Counted from the stretch's first letter, positions 22,746 through 36,245 are shown. The stretch is 64,000 nt of DNA from Linyphia triangularis (GCA_963978545.1 OZ021723.1:47750069-47814068); one strand, 5' to 3'. Made by a program: numbers and translations. The notes: a model not told the origin generated them from the letters alone.

Positions 22746-24480
22746 ATTTCATAAAATTTCTTTACTGGATGTACTAAATGTAATATTATCATTTTAAAAC
22801 TATATATCTCATATATAAAATAAATTAAAAATAAAACCCGTTGTGTCTTATTAAGGTTAAGTTAAAAGTTCCTTAACGCTTTTATATTATTATCATAATA
22901 AATATACAACTCTTCTTTCCACGCAAAAATATGCGAATGTACAGATAAAAAATCAAGTTCACTAAGATATATACTAAAATTAGCATATATCTGTTATTTA
23001 ATATCAATCAGTGTACAAAAAATAAATTAGATTAAATAACTCAAAAGTGGATGAAGTAAAACTTGAGTGAATTTTATAACTTTAAATAAACACGGACTAT
23101 TACAGACCTAAAATACAAAGATAAAAAAGTTGTGTTATTTTGAAGAAATCTTTGAACCTGTAGCATAAAATAAGCTTATTGCATATGATTTGCTTCTGTA
23201 ACCTTCGATTTTATTTAGAAATTGCATTAGACCAGATTGATAATCTTTACCCATGCAATCTGATTGGGCAAGAACTTCTCCAAAACCAACATATCCGTTT
23301 GCACTAATAATGACACAGTACACAAAAAATTATCTAAATGATACCTATATTTTCGATTTAAATTATCTTAGTGCTGTTTGCACTAATATGTCTCTTACAG
23401 TATTTTCTACAATTTTGTATAGCAAAATAACTTAAGGGGTCTTCTACTAGTTTATTGAAACTAAATTTGTGATATCTTTAATATTTTTGACCTGATATCT
23501 TGATGTAAAACACTTCACTCTATAAATAAAAAATTTTGTTTCTGTATATTAAAAAAAACTTCGTATGCGAAAGAAAATTTAAAAGTGATTTGAAAAGATA
23601 CTAAGAAATATAATTTATAGGTAAAGGAAAATGAATTACCAAACACAATACGTTTTGATTCTTTTAACATGTTGATATGCGTGCCCACAAAATATGAAAT
23701 TTTTATACAATTGCTAATATTGTTGTCACTAAAAAATCTGAACAGCAAATAAAGAAAAAAAAATAATGCTGGGATTTTTTATCATAACGCATCTAATGGA
23801 GTCAAAACAATTATATGTTTCTATTATAAATATTATATGTGTTTCTATTTGTAAAATTTTGTTATATTATATGTTTATATTACGTTATCTTTTATGTTTA
23901 TATAAAAAAACATAATCTCTGTTATATATTATGTTTTGTTATTATTTATTTATATTATATGAAATATGTTTCAATTTATAAAATTTTGGAGTTAGCATTG
24001 ACGTTTCCTATGCTTTGTTCCCGAGAATACAACTATAAAAAGTACGTAATAATCGTTAAGCGGTTGAGTAATGTAGTAATGTGAGTGTAGTATATAGTAA
24101 ATATGAGCATGTAGTACAGTAATGTAGCATCTGTAATGAGTAGTGTGAGGGCTCTGGATAAAAAAAAGATTGAACTTGGCACATCCATTTAGGGTTAATA
24201 ATATTATTATTAAAGATGAAATTTGAACATAATTTATGATTTACACCCACTTCCAAAAGATAAGCATGGAGAGGAAAATGTTAATTTCCGCAAGCCAATC
24301 TGAATTAAAGAAGCTGAAATTTGCTGCAAATGTAGAAGGAAGTATGCAAATAAGTCAGGTAACAGCCAATCACAGTTTCGTGTCGAGAAATATGCAAACA
24401 TGTAGTCGTTTAAGAAGCTTGTATTGTAAAGGGTTACAGAATTTGCATGGAAGTGCTGATGAAAGGTGTTTAGAACATTC
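22746..24480. other. AT-rich sequence, no gene recognised
   Basis: A 62-codon minus-strand open stretch (23135-23323) reads plausibly as protein (SANGYVGFGEVLAQSDCMGK near its N-terminus) but matches nothing I know. The stretch 23815-23960 is a loose TATGTTTATAT-rich repeat. Around 24055-24150 short 'gtagtaatgt' words recur. Confidence 0.4.
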
Positions 24481-24512
24481 GTATGAATTTTTTTCAAGCT
24501 AGACGTGTTACT

Positions 24513-25532
24513 ATGGCTTCCAGAAGAAAAATGAAAGATTCTGAGTGCTGGCGAAATGTCGGACGCATTGAATCAGGACAGTCTATCACAGTTGTTACTC
24601 TTTTCTTTGACGTTCTTCATTCCGTCATTTCACGATTATATAAACAATTCCAAACCAGCCAAACAGCTGTCCAAAGACCTGTAAACGGTCGTCCAAGGGT
24701 TACGAATCCCTCGGAAGATCCATGTATTGCTGTTGTAGCCAAGCGAATTCGGAGATCGCCCTCCACACCTGTGACATCTACGGTTGTAGCGGCCATTTGT
24801 AAGATGATATCTGCCACTATTATTCGTCGAAGGTTACACATGTATGGTCTGTAGGCCCGGGTACCACGAGTTTGTGTTCCTTTATCCTTCCAATCCAAAG
24901 TAGCACGATTAAAGTGGTGCCACCAGCATGTGAATTGGAATGTGTCTGATTGGGGCAACGTTATGTTCATAGATGAGTCCTACAACCCGATGATAAGCGT
25001 GTAAGGGTCTGGAGGGAACAAGACACACGCAATTGGCCCCAGAACATCATCGAACATCACGCATTCCATGGTGGAATTCGTCATTGTCTGATCAGGAATT
25101 TCATTGGGATATAGCACCGACATGCACATCTTCAAGCGAGAATCTGTGACGGCTTTACGGTATCAAGATGAAGTCTACCTCATTGTTAAAGTATACGCTG
25201 CAACAGTTGGTCCTTCTTTCGAATTAATAGACGATAATGCTCGTCCCCATAGAGCTGCTATCGTTGACGACTTTCTGGAGAGTGAGGGATTGCTCGTATA
25301 GAGTGGCCGGCTTACTCACAAGGACCTTAATCCAATTGAAAACCTTTAGAATACCCTCGACCGTGCTGTATGTAGACGTTTCCCACCTCCATCCACTCTC
25401 AGAGATTTAGAAACTGCCCTACAGGAGGAATGGCGATTACTGAACTCTGCGGTGGTTGATCACCTCGTAACAAATATGATCATATGCCGTACACTTTGTA
25501 TGCAGGTGAGGGGTACTTATATACCCTATTAA
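24513..25532 (+). pseudogene. Tc1-like transposase pseudogene, near full length
   Basis: Tc1-family transposases bind TIRs with two helix-turn-helix domains and cut with a DDE RNase H-like domain. The reading starts at an ATG (MASRRKMKDSECWRNVGRIE) and ends at TAA 25530-25532, 340 codons, the usual family length. The HTH region continues through VISRLYKQFQT and an AT-hook-like PVNGRPRV. Catalytic positions are visible: Asp in FIDES (codon 24972-24974), Asp in DDNARPH (25233-25235) and Glu in NPIEN (25338-25340), with 34 residues between the last two (DD34E). Damage: TAG at 24852-24854 where the family has Tyr; a small deletion and frameshift after FIDES, with DDKRVRVWREQ in another frame; a frame excursion at 25290-25320; and TAG at 25347-25349. 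The closest relatives I recall are spider Tc1/Tcb-like copies. TIRs were not identified. Confidence 0.9.
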
Positions 25533-26147
25533 TGTCGGTGTTTGTTGTTTATTTTGAATTTAAACATCATATTGTTAATGACGCAAATATGATGTCAACT
25601 TATAATTTATAAAAATTCAATTTTTAAAATTTTTTTTAGCTCTGTTTGTAATTCTTTGTTTTGTTTCATGAATAAACATAGAGCCACTTACTTGCAGCAT
25701 TTCGTATCAATCAAAGCTGTACTTGTTCATTTTTTCGCATGCTCAATCTTAACTTTTGGAAGTGAGTGTATTTTAATAAGGGATAACGGCCAATTCAAAA
25801 AATTTCGTATGTCCAAATTCACATTAATACAAAGAAATTAGCACTATGCCGTTAAATTCAATCCGATTATACAAGTTAAAAAACTTGACTTTCATAATTA
25901 AAAGAATCAATTATTTTATATTGCCTAATTTTCCTCTTTTAAAGGGCTTAGGGGACATTTTTTAATGCATTCTCTTTCGGTTAATTCTAAAGACAGTGTC
26001 TTATAATTCTGTAGCATTAATGCGATTTAAATTACACTGTAATTGAAATTTTCGCTTTCAGGGGCTACGTAAAAATTTATATGTTTAAATGCAATACCCA
26101 TGATTATCACTCTTTTAATGACTCATTGCTTTACATTGAGTAACTCA

Positions 26148-26371
<224 letters not shown>

Positions 26372-26816
26372 TTTTTATTTTTTTTAATCTTTGATAGATA
26401 AATAAATTCGTTAAGATCCCATTTGGGACAACCTCTGTAGATTGTAGTAAGAGAAAAGTTGCGAGATTATAATTAATTCCCCTTTTCCTCTGTGCTTATT
26501 ATAAATGATAAATATTTAGTGCATGAAAAAGGATTTAAAAAAATCGAACTCTTTTGTTTGTCAAATAATTTCATTGGAAATATATTCCTATTTAGAACCT
26601 ACTTATCAATTAACAATAGGGCATATGAAAATAGTACACATTTTTTATTTGCACAAAACCGCAATATTTATCAGCATTAAAAGTTGTATAAAAACATTCA
26701 GAGGCATGATTTTTTTAGGAATGACCTGTACCTTTTGTCTTTTACTTGTAAAAAAAAATCATCTTTCATATAGTAGTGGCTTACCCACGTATACTAGAGG
26801 CTTAGCTATACTTAAT

Positions 26817-26880
26817 TCTGGCATTCTTAAGGAAGATATAAGACTAACGTATAAACTGTAAGAATGCCAGATTTTTTTTA
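26817..26880. repeat. 13-bp hairpin followed by T run
   Basis: TCTGGCATTCTTA (26817-26829) pairs perfectly with TAAGAATGCCAGA (26859-26871) across a 29-nt loop. Eight or more T follow directly. Confidence 0.8.
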
Positions 26881-27841
26881 TTTTTTTTTTAAAAACTGAA
26901 CATTCAACTAGAATTTTCTTAGAAGAACAAATAATAAGCCTGGGTAGTTTTGGTTGTTTATTTGACAAACATGTAAAATATGAGTTTGGGGAATATTAAT
27001 ATTTTTTGAAAGGAAGAAAAATTCAGTAAAAAAAGTAAAGAAATAATCGAAGATCTAACTCGCAGAATTCTTATGAGAGAATTTTTTTTCTCAATAACAA
27101 CATACTTCGAAAATAAATACATTTCATAGCGGAATATGATATTTTTAATATTAATTAATTTAGTTTAATTATTTATTTAATTAATTATTAATTTAATTTA
27201 ATATATAAATGGCTTCATAAATTACTAAGACAAGAGTGACTTTACAGAAGATATATTTTTTATTTGACATTTTCATGTACTTTAATATGCTATAAAATCC
27301 TGAATAAATTCTTTATAATATCATTAAAAAATAAGTGAATAAACTTTTAATAAACAATTGTGATAAAAACTTGTGAAGTTTAATATAATAGTGTCCTTAA
27401 ACTGAATTCAATTATTCAGTTATAAACATTAGCATAACATTGTTCACTAATGCATTTTGAATGTTTTTTCAGTCAAACACAATAAGTGTGATCATTCGAA
27501 ACAATTTTTATTTTTAAAACACTGTCCTTGGACAATCAGCTATTGTCAGTCACTGCAATGGTGTTTCTGAATAGTTTTATGCATGTTTGAATATTATAAA
27601 CTAAATATAGACGCTGCAAATACAATTACATTAGTTATTACACTGAATTACAATGAAGAATGCCATTCAACAATAGAATGGATATATCCATGTGCTAAAT
27701 TGTTAAAATCTACTTTTGTTGAGATGCAGTTTAATTTAAAATATAACTTATCATTTCAATGTCGCGTAGTTTTATCAAAAGAATTGTGTATGAAGTCTTT
27801 ATTAAAAGCACAGCAGTCTCTGACTCCCGACGTTTTATTAA

Positions 27842-28102
27842 AACCCATTGAGCGTCCTGGGAATAGGCGAAATTGTACAGATGTTTTGAAATAATTTTTA
27901 AATTATGTTTCTGATTCAAATATAAAATTTAATTTATTTTTTTATTCATTTTGTTTTAAATGGGTTTTAAACTATCATCCTAATATTTTTTATTTTTTTT
28001 TTGAATTTATTTAAAATTTTATTTATAAATTTAAAAATGTTTGGTATTGGAAAAACTGGGGATAAAAGGACAAGATAATCTGGAACAGCCACTCTATGGG
28101 TT
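27842..28102 (+). mobile_element. TTAA-type miniature element, copy 2
   Basis: Same family and orientation as 20309-20576. It shares 'aacccattgagcgtcc' at the left end and 'ggaacagcc.ctctatgggtt' at the right, with near-collinear interiors such as 'ttttaaatgggttttaaact'. TTAA precedes the left end (27838-27841). On the right the sequence continues as GGGTTAAAA, so the second TTAA is not cleanly separable from the terminus. Confidence 0.8.
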
Positions 28103-28616
28103 AAAAAACTATGGTCAGAGCAATAGTAATGCACAAATACGAGCACAATAATGTATTAAATGCACATATAGTTTTTTAAAAAACATGCTTTACTGAGGAA
28201 CTGTGAGTCAAGTTACTCCACTCACCAGTAGTAGTTTTACAAATATTGTTTTAAAAGAACATGTTATGAATATTTTTCTAAAATAAACTTATTCTGGAAG
28301 AAGCTGCTTTATTATTATTAATTTTAAGGGATATAGTTTACTTTATTTTGTATAGATATTAACGAAATTGAATTGTATTTAGGGATTTTTCAAACGATTT
28401 TTGTTAGCTTCATTTTAGTGCTATTTAACAATTAAAAAATTCTTCTGGGAGTTTTTTACACACAAAACTTTGCGGTATTTCATAATAAATGGGTTGCTTA
28501 TCTGAAATTGTAATTTTTCCAATTCATTACGTTTTTTATTATATGTATATGAAATGCTCAGATCATTTTGTATTAATATTTCTTATACAATTTAAATTTT
28601 TTACATTTACACTTAG

Positions 28617-28732
28617 TCGTGATGTAGTGCAGAATATGAAGAAAATCGTCCGTTCACTGGCGAATACTTTTATTCTTATTGACTTCCAAATGACTTCCTA
28701 CGGACCTCCATTGGAGGATGTATGCTATATGG
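28617..28732 (+). pseudogene. Possible exon of an EcKinase-like (CHK) phosphotransferase
   Basis: A pyrimidine-rich acceptor ending 'ttacatttacacttag' (AG at 28615-28616) opens a stretch reading RDVVQNMKKIVRSLANT, then FILIDFQMTSYGPPLEDVCY. It is followed by a possible donor, GG/GTATTT, at 28733. The L-I-D-F-Q motif followed by P-P-x-x-D resembles the metal-binding region of EcKL/choline-kinase-like proteins in arthropods, and RDVV could be a mutated H-G-D-x-W segment (His and Gly not conserved here). I found no upstream or downstream exon. It may be a pseudo-exon or retained fragment of a host gene. The flanking intron-like DNA carries mobile elements on both sides. Identification is tentative. 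Confidence 0.35.
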
Positions 28733-28779
28733 GTATTTTTAGTCATAGAGGGTCATGTACATTACATATTGAAACATAA

Positions 28780-28850
28780 TTAAACTTTAAGAAATTCAGT
28801 GTAAAATCAATACAATTATTCCAAATTTGAAATCCGAGTAAAAATAGACT

Positions 28851-28884
<34 letters not shown>

Positions 28885-31800
28885 TAAATGATAAAATAAT
28901 TCATCTATATTAAAATTAGTATCCCTGAAATTCGTGAAAGTTTTTTTTTTTTTTTTTTTTTTTTTTGTTAAACTATATCTTGTTAAAGTGTCATACACAA
29001 ATTAAAACAGAAATCCACGTTTAAAAAGTTCAACAATAACTCTACACTATTATTCTATTATACTATACATTTAAGATGAAAAAAACTAACATAATACCAA
29101 GTTACATGAATGTTCACTGAATTGTTAGTGATTTCAGAGATGACACTGAATGTTTAAAGGAAACAAAGGTTTATTTATGCATAATTGGTAACATAACTAT
29201 TGTAATTCATTAAGGTTCAAGGAAGAATATATCTTCGGGAGAAAAAAAAATGTAACGATGATGTGTTAGGCACAGTAATTTTTTTTTTTTTAAACACTTT
29301 AATTTATGAAATTTAGTTTTATAAGGTCAAAGTACTACTGTACTTTCCTATGATTTCTTGCAATTCCTAATCTTAGAACATATCAGTTACTACTGAAAGT
29401 ATTAAATATTAAGAAAGTATTAAATATTAAGACAGTATTGAATATTAAAAAGTAGGAAAGTATTAAGTGTTAAAAAGAAAAGTTCTCCATCAAGTGAAAT
29501 TTTTGTTGTTGTTGTTGTTATTGGGAACTCTTATCTTATTGCCGTTTACTATCAATATCATTGTCATTATCATCGTTATTATTGTCCTTATTATTGTCAA
29601 TATAATGAATATCCTTAATAAAATATTAATAATATGTTTATAGTTATTACTAATATACCTACTATTATTCTATTGTTAAATAATAATCATAATAATAATA
29701 ACAATTATTGATCAATAGTAAGATAATAGAAATATAATGAATTAGTAAGTATAGTTATATAATAATAATATTTATAAAAATAATAATAATAATAATTATT
29801 ATTATTATGATTATTATCATTGTTTAATAATAGAAAAATAGAAGTACAGTATGGAAATTAGGAAGTATATAGTTATATAACTCTAAATGTTATAACAATA
29901 ATAGTAATACTAATAACAACAACAAAAATATTCATCAACAACAATAATGATTATTGTTATTATTAATACCAGTAATAATTATTATTATATGACAATTAAA
30001 TTGCATTTATTAATTTAATTATTATTATATAACAATTGAGTTGCATTTACTAACTTTATTATTATTACTATTATTATTATTACTGGAGTTAAATTAGCTT
30101 GTGACAAAATCGTTTTCCATAATTTGTTTATTCGTTTCAAGAATACGAACTCTTCGCTTGAGAAAGCAATAAGTGTTCGATCACTTGTGTCGTAAACGTA
30201 CGGGCTCTGAAATAGTAACCTAAGAATAACTGCACTTAGGAAGATTGTGAACGTTGTTTTGCCCCAAGAGGGTACAGTCGCAATATTTGGCACCACTTTT
30301 ATTCGCTGTTTAATTAAGTTGCACACAAATTTACGATTCGTAGTATTTAGTATCCCAAAGGGAATCTTCTAAACAATATTAAGTTACTCTGACGCAAGTC
30401 TTAAAATCCTCATGAAACTTGCCTTACACTTCTCCTTTTTCTTTCAATATAAATCTTGTGTTGTGATAGTAAGCTTTTATTAAATGTTTCGGAATTCTTG
30501 TAACTCTTACGAAGCATGTTTCTAACTAAAATGAACTATTGAAGTGATTTTATTTTGTAATTTGTATTATTTGTATATTATTAAATATTAATAACATCGC
30601 GTCAAGTACTATTAACTATTTATTTAATAACATTTAAGACATGTTTAATAACTTTTAAAATATGTACATGAACCAAACTGTAATATGTAAGTCCCCGTGT
30701 GATACTTGGCAGTTGTTAAAATACGGAATTTACTTAAGAAAAATCTCTGATTAAACAATTTATTTATATTAATGAGTGCATTTAAAAATGAATACATAAA
30801 ATCTAGTTCAGAGGAGAAGAATGAAGACCACTCCTAAACTAAAGTATTGCTTTTGAAATATAATAAACTTAGTATAAGAATAAAATATTTATGATTTACT
30901 ATGTATTTAAAAATGCCCCTACTAAAAAAACACTAAGAATAATGTGGAATTTAACTTTCTTTACGCAATTCTACTTCCCTTCATCGCAAATCTAGCTTTC
31001 AAATTGTGTTATAGTTGTAAAAGCATCATAATCTCACGGTATATTTAAACAAATATATGTGTACAGTGTGACCGTTAATATATTTAAGAACTTTGTCTCT
31101 AGTCCACAAACTGAGTGCACCTGAGTGCATGAATGATCATACAAACACCCATCCATGGAGACTCGTATTATTAGTCCCTGTAATACGTGGCCAGCAGTCT
31201 AACACAACATATTACATACGTACTTAATACTCTTTACTTAGAAGTCTGTTACGAAGAGCATTTTCATGTAGCAAACTAAATGTGATTCCCGACTAAGGTA
31301 AACAACTTTGATACTAGTTAGCATATATTGTGAAAGGTAAACTTATTTTATCGTGGGAATAAATGAATGGTGACGGATACGTTAAGGCAGCCAGGCAGGT
31401 TCTCTACAAGGTTTTAAGAGTACATTCAAATGTTCTTAGCAGAGTTAGTAATAAAGAAAAAGGTCAAGCATTAGAAAATTATGTTAATCATTCAAATGAA
31501 AGTAGCTTATTTTGTATGGAGTCACTTGATAATTTTTTTAATGCCGTAATATTTTATTGATGCACTTGATATTAAAAAAATAATGTATTTGTGCACCAAA
31601 TAATTTGTAAAACATTACTTCTTTAAAGTTTCAATAGTTCTTTAAAACATCTTTTTGTTTCTAAAAGTTTTTTTTTTTTTAAATACTAATATTTTAGTTA
31701 AAGGAAACTGTTTCTCAAATATGTTTTTATTTAATTTGATGTACCTTTTCAATAAAGTTGACCATACAGATACGTATCTTATTCAGATAAATAATTCGTT

Positions 31801-32800
31801 TGATGGTGTAGCCTCATAATTAAATTTCATATAATTAGCTTCGTTGTCTGTTCGTATAAGGATTTACAATTTCCTGTGAACCCTTGCTTTTAGTGATAAT
31901 TATGAAAGATTGTACATAGGGAATAAAAAACTTTGTTTACTTTTGAAACTATTAAGAATCTGAAATCACGAAAACAGTGTATTCATTAATTTTTATCAAT
32001 TCTCGCAATTATGTTCTTTTTAAAGCAACACAAAATAAGTACTTGGCATATCCTTATGATTATGTACATGTATTTGATTTACAGTGACTATCAAAATGGT
32101 TCTTTCGCAAATAAAAATAATCGCTTAATTTACCCTACGGCGACAGACTAATCGCTTTGTTAACCCTTAGTTCTGGAATAATAGACCGAATTGTTTCGCT
32201 AAGCACCCACACTATAAAGATACACTTAACTGTATCCACTAAAAGAAGAATGCGGAAATTAATCTTTTCTATACTAAAGAGAGTCTTTAGTGGGAAACAC
32301 GAATGAGATATATTGGAACGCTTGAAAGACTTAGTGCGCTTGGCAGTAATTGAGTTTCTGATTGTGTTATTGACCTTTTGACTAACTCTTTATCTTGATA
32401 AAATATCATAATTAATCTCTAGATCTACACTGATGAGTGAATACACATTTCTGCTGATGAAGATTCAAAATTATTTTTATTCCCTAAGTGTTTGATAAAA
32501 CAATACATAATCTTAGTTATCTGTTGCAGATTTTTCATGAATTAAGAGAATCAAAGGAAATGTTACTTTGCATAAAATTTTAAATTACGTTCAATAAATA
32601 TTATCATTCCGTGATTTGCACTTTTTTAAAATATATTTAATTAAATATGATCGAAATGTGTGACCATATTGTTTGTTGACATTGAGTCTTGTGAGCAGGG
32701 AAGAGGAACATTAAAAGTGCCAACGGATGAATTAATTCATAAATCATCACTAATATTTACTGTAAGCAAGCCTTAATTACTATGCATCATATTTTAGGGA
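28780..32800. other. AT-rich sequence with T runs and ATT-rich low complexity
   Basis: T runs lie at 28853-28881 and 28941-28966. Short tandem words 'gtattaaatattaaga' occur at 29398-29475, and 29505-30075 is dominated by ATT/AAT/ATTG trinucleotide-like sequence. Open stretches at 30015-30326 (minus) and 31363-31560 (plus) have no recognisable motifs. 30900-31330 is a less biased sequence in which I see no exon. Confidence 0.45.
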
Positions 32801-32817
32801 ATAGCAGAGTATTGTAA

Positions 32818-34281
32818 AGATGTATCTAAGCCAGTGGCAACAGCCGAATGTTTAAGATTTATCTAAGCTAGTGGCAAGCGAATGCCAACAGCCGAAGTGT
32901 TACCCTAGCAACGGTCAACCAGAGAAGAACAAGATTGTAGTTTGCATGAAAAAAGATATGATCGAATCAGTAATATTCAATTTAAACAACTTCTTTTTAA
33001 AAATTAATAAAAGTACTACCATTGTATTTCGACGTTGTATTTTGAGAAATCGTCACAGCCTAAATTTGTGGCAAGAGTTGGGATCTGAACTGTGAAGAAA
33101 TTCAGTGCCTAAGAATATTCGAATTTAACAAGACTGACAGCCATTTTGACGTAATGGAATAAAAGTGATCTTGGATTGTGTATCCTTGCCTTGCCGTTGG
33201 TTCAGTGCTTAATTATTTTAGGTTATAAGGAATTAATTAAAAAAAAATTAATTTCCGCTTTGCAAATATATATTTTGTTTAAAGTTTTACTGTGACTTAC
33301 TTATCAATATATAGATTTCTAATATTAAGTTTATTGGAAATCACTATATATTATTGAATGCTATGATGGTTGTTTAAATACGTTGTTGAAGTAATTTAGG
33401 AATATTATTTGAGAAGTTGTATAAATGAAACTTTAGCATGGTGATATTTTGAATTTGCTGGTATTTTCTTTTTGTATATTGATAAAACTTTTGTTGGCGA
33501 TAAATTGGGTTTATTAGTCTTCGATTTGTTTCACTTTATAGAATATGAGTGAAATTTTTCTGTAATTTCGTCGAACACGAAGTAAAATTTGAAACGTTAG
33601 TTCGAAAAGTTACGGTTGGTGTGGTAGTATCTTGAGAAGTTATGTGTATACTTCTGTAGTCGCCTGAACAAAAGTTTTCATCATATTGTTGGAATATTGT
33701 ATTTGTGTAAATTCAAGAAAATCGATTGAAATTTAAAGTTCATATTATGAAATTTAAAGTTTTGCAGTTTGGAATTAAATTTTAAGTTTAGAATGTTAAT
33801 TTTGGGTGGCGTTGTTTTTCTTTTGAAAAAAAACAGAAGAAAAAAAAAAAAAGAAAAAAAAAGAAAAAAAAAGAAGAGAATTAATGATTGGCGTTTTGAT
33901 TGATTTCCCTTGTGAAAGAAAATTAGCTATTTAGGGAAAGGTAAGGAGCAAGATTTGCTTCAAATATGTGAGGATTTGGGCGAAGATGTGGATGCTAAAA
34001 CTAAAATACCTGAGATGGAATAATTTTAGGAAGTGAATATTATAATGAGGAGGAGGTTAGGTTGATATTTGATCGAGCGATTGAAGAAAGACTGAGAAAG
34101 GAAGAAAGAAAAAGGGAAGATAATTTGGCGTGGGAAATGAGACATCATGAGTTAGAATTAAAAAAGCTAGAGGTTTCCCAAACTGAATCCCCACCTCGAA
34201 CAAACCATGTATCTGAAAACGGAGTTCCCAGGAGATCCCATGATGAGATGTTCCCTACCATCACAAGCAATGAGACTTGAA
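32818..34281 (+). mobile_element. LTR retrotransposon 5' remnant (LTR-like leader plus gag start)
   Basis: A gag-like reading begins near 33930 (next entry). Upstream, about 32818-33810 has features of an LTR and leader: a short tandem duplication of 'tatctaagc.agtggcaa' (32822 and 32859), an AATAAA at 33161, and a TGGGTGGCG word near 33805 that could be the start of a primer-binding site. The exact LTR limits were not resolved and no second LTR was seen. An A/G-only run (33826-33880) separates leader and gag. No pol is present in the window, so this is a truncated copy or solo 5' piece. Confidence 0.45.
33930..34281 (+). pseudogene. Gag-like N-terminal fragment of a gypsy-type retrotransposon
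   Basis: The first frame reads GKGKEQDLLQICEDLGEDVD (near 33937-33996). A frameshift then leads into ILGSEYYNEEEVRLIFDRAI, an RLRKEERKREDNLAWEMRH stretch, and ELELKKLEVSQTE, ending in TGA at 34278-34280. The order short basic leader, E-D-L-G motif, Y-N-E-E-x-V, then a charged coiled coil rich in E/R/K that ends in a K-L-E motif is what gag proteins of many arthropod gypsy-class elements show at the N-terminus. Capsid and zinc-knuckle parts are absent. It is annotated as a relic only. Confidence 0.55.
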
Positions 34282-36245
34282 AGAACTCTCTCAAGAAATC
34301 TTACCTCTGATGGCCTACTTTTCCCAATCCCGAACAAGCTGTAAATACTGAGTTAACTCTGTTGACCTGTTGTGTCACCTTTTTTACTAAATCCTGACAA
34401 AATCTATTACTCTTAAGTACATATTACCATTGAATCATGAGCTATGTTTTCACGTAATTGTGATAGTATGATTACACCATTATAAATATTTCTTGTTATG
34501 AATGGGATATTTTTTAAACAACATCGATCACACATTGATGTATATTCTGGTAAAATGTTGCAATATCAGTGAAGACATATACATCATTTAAAAATTCAGA
34601 ATCTGGTGAAAAACTTTCCATGTGAGATACATTAAAACGTAACTATAACTCTAAAATTTGGAGCAAATGACAACAAAAGGATAATCATAGAAAATGTAAG
34701 CTATTCTTAATAAACCATCTTTCAAGGGTCAATATGGAGCCAAACAATCCAAACAAAAAATATTCAATTGCAATCATAACTCTGGTGGCTACAGGCTACA
34801 TTTGACAGTTTTTACATACATCAATAAGGAAAAGCATAGAAAGTAGTTTTTTCGATATCTAATAATCATTTTTAAGATATTGATAAAGGTTCAAATGCTC
34901 CATACAAGGGCTATATCCATACATCCCACTTTCAATGTAGTCACAACTCTGAAATTCGGTAAAATGTCAACAAGAGCAGATACAGAAAAGCAAGCTCTTT
35001 TTTTCTCAAATAAACAACTTTAAAGGGTCGAAAGGAGTTAAACGTGAAATATTAAATGTAGCCACAATTCTTAAATTTGACCCAAATGCAAACAAGAGCA
35101 AATATTGAAAAAGCTTTTTTGATCTCAAATAACCAACTTTAAGGGGTCAAAAAGTGTTAAAATGCCAAACAGACTATCCAAATGTCCTATCTCTGATTGA
35201 GTCAGGACGATGAAAATTAAAAAAACATTTTTCCAAATACAACGTAAATCAAGCTATTATACAATTTTAAAAATGCACAACCATTTTCAAGTGCTAACTT
35301 GTACATGGTAAAATATCGAAGTATGAGTATTCAGCTAGTACTATTGTAAAAGATTTATAAAAATATTAAATTTAGATAAACAAAATGTACTGCTATATTA
35401 CTTCAAATTCATAGTTAATTTATATGTAATTGTCTATAAAGGAATATTTTTTAAATAAAGTTAAATGATTTGAATGTATTTAATGAAATTAGCTTATCTT
35501 AATAATATGTAATTATTAAAGTTAATAGGGTTTCTTGTTTTGCGTTTGTAATTAAGTTAAAAAGGTTATGAAATATTTAATACGTATTTAGACTTTCCAA
35601 AGATGGATATACTCTGAAGACAAAAATGTATTTCAGCTGGAATTGCTTAGGAATTCCAAAATTTCCTCGATTCTAACTGATTTGTGAGAGAAAAAATAAA
35701 CTTTCAACACCTAATCAAGAAGCTCAATCAGTGAATAAATAATTAAAATTATGTTTGATAACACCTTGATTTGTTTAAACCCCAGTTTAGTTAAAATCAT
35801 GAAATATATTTATGCTATTTACTTAAGTTCACGAAAGTATGTTTTACTGAATAAAAATCTTAATATGTATTAATAATATTTATTACCTTCAGCATTTTCC
35901 TACATAGTGTGGGTGACCTAAAGCCAAAAGAGTTAAAAATACTAGATTAGAAAATATTTGAAGCAATAATGTATTGAAAATTTGCATCTCGAAAATACCT
36001 ATAAATAAATTATCTTGATAACAATCAGGAAATCTTGTTTACTTTATTCGGAGGCAGGAATAACTTATTTTTTAGATCTGCGAAACTGTAGAAACATGCC
36101 AGGGGGATATTCAATTCTATTAACACCATTCCTAAGCAAATAATTCTATAGTAAACAATGAATGTTTACTTTTCCTTTTCATTCATTATATACAAACAAC
36201 GATAGAGGAATTATTAGATATTCTTTTGGGTAGAGTATAACTATA
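34282..36245. other. AT-rich sequence; degenerate tandem repeats at 34640-35170
   Basis: Related units with 'ataactct', 'aatttg', 'caacaaaagga' or 'caacaagagca' and 'aactttaaagggtc' words start near 34641, 34772, 34941 and 35061; the last two are about 120 bp apart. Otherwise no gene or element was recognised. Confidence 0.5.

Noticed and set aside
23135..23323. 62-codon minus-strand stretch with protein-like composition
   Set aside because: No family recognised, no splice context and no second exon.
24617..24970. 117-codon minus-strand open stretch
   Set aside because: Shadow of the Tc1 pseudogene on the opposite strand.
27583..27894. 103-codon plus-strand open stretch
   Set aside because: Its last ~18 codons are the end of a miniature element, and the rest has no known motif.
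30015..30326. 103-codon minus-strand open stretch
   Set aside because: Includes trinucleotide repeat (poly-Ile) sequence and no recognisable domain.
32440..32480. Hammerhead-like CTGATGAG word
   Set aside because: The required GAAA core and flanking stems are not present in the right positions.
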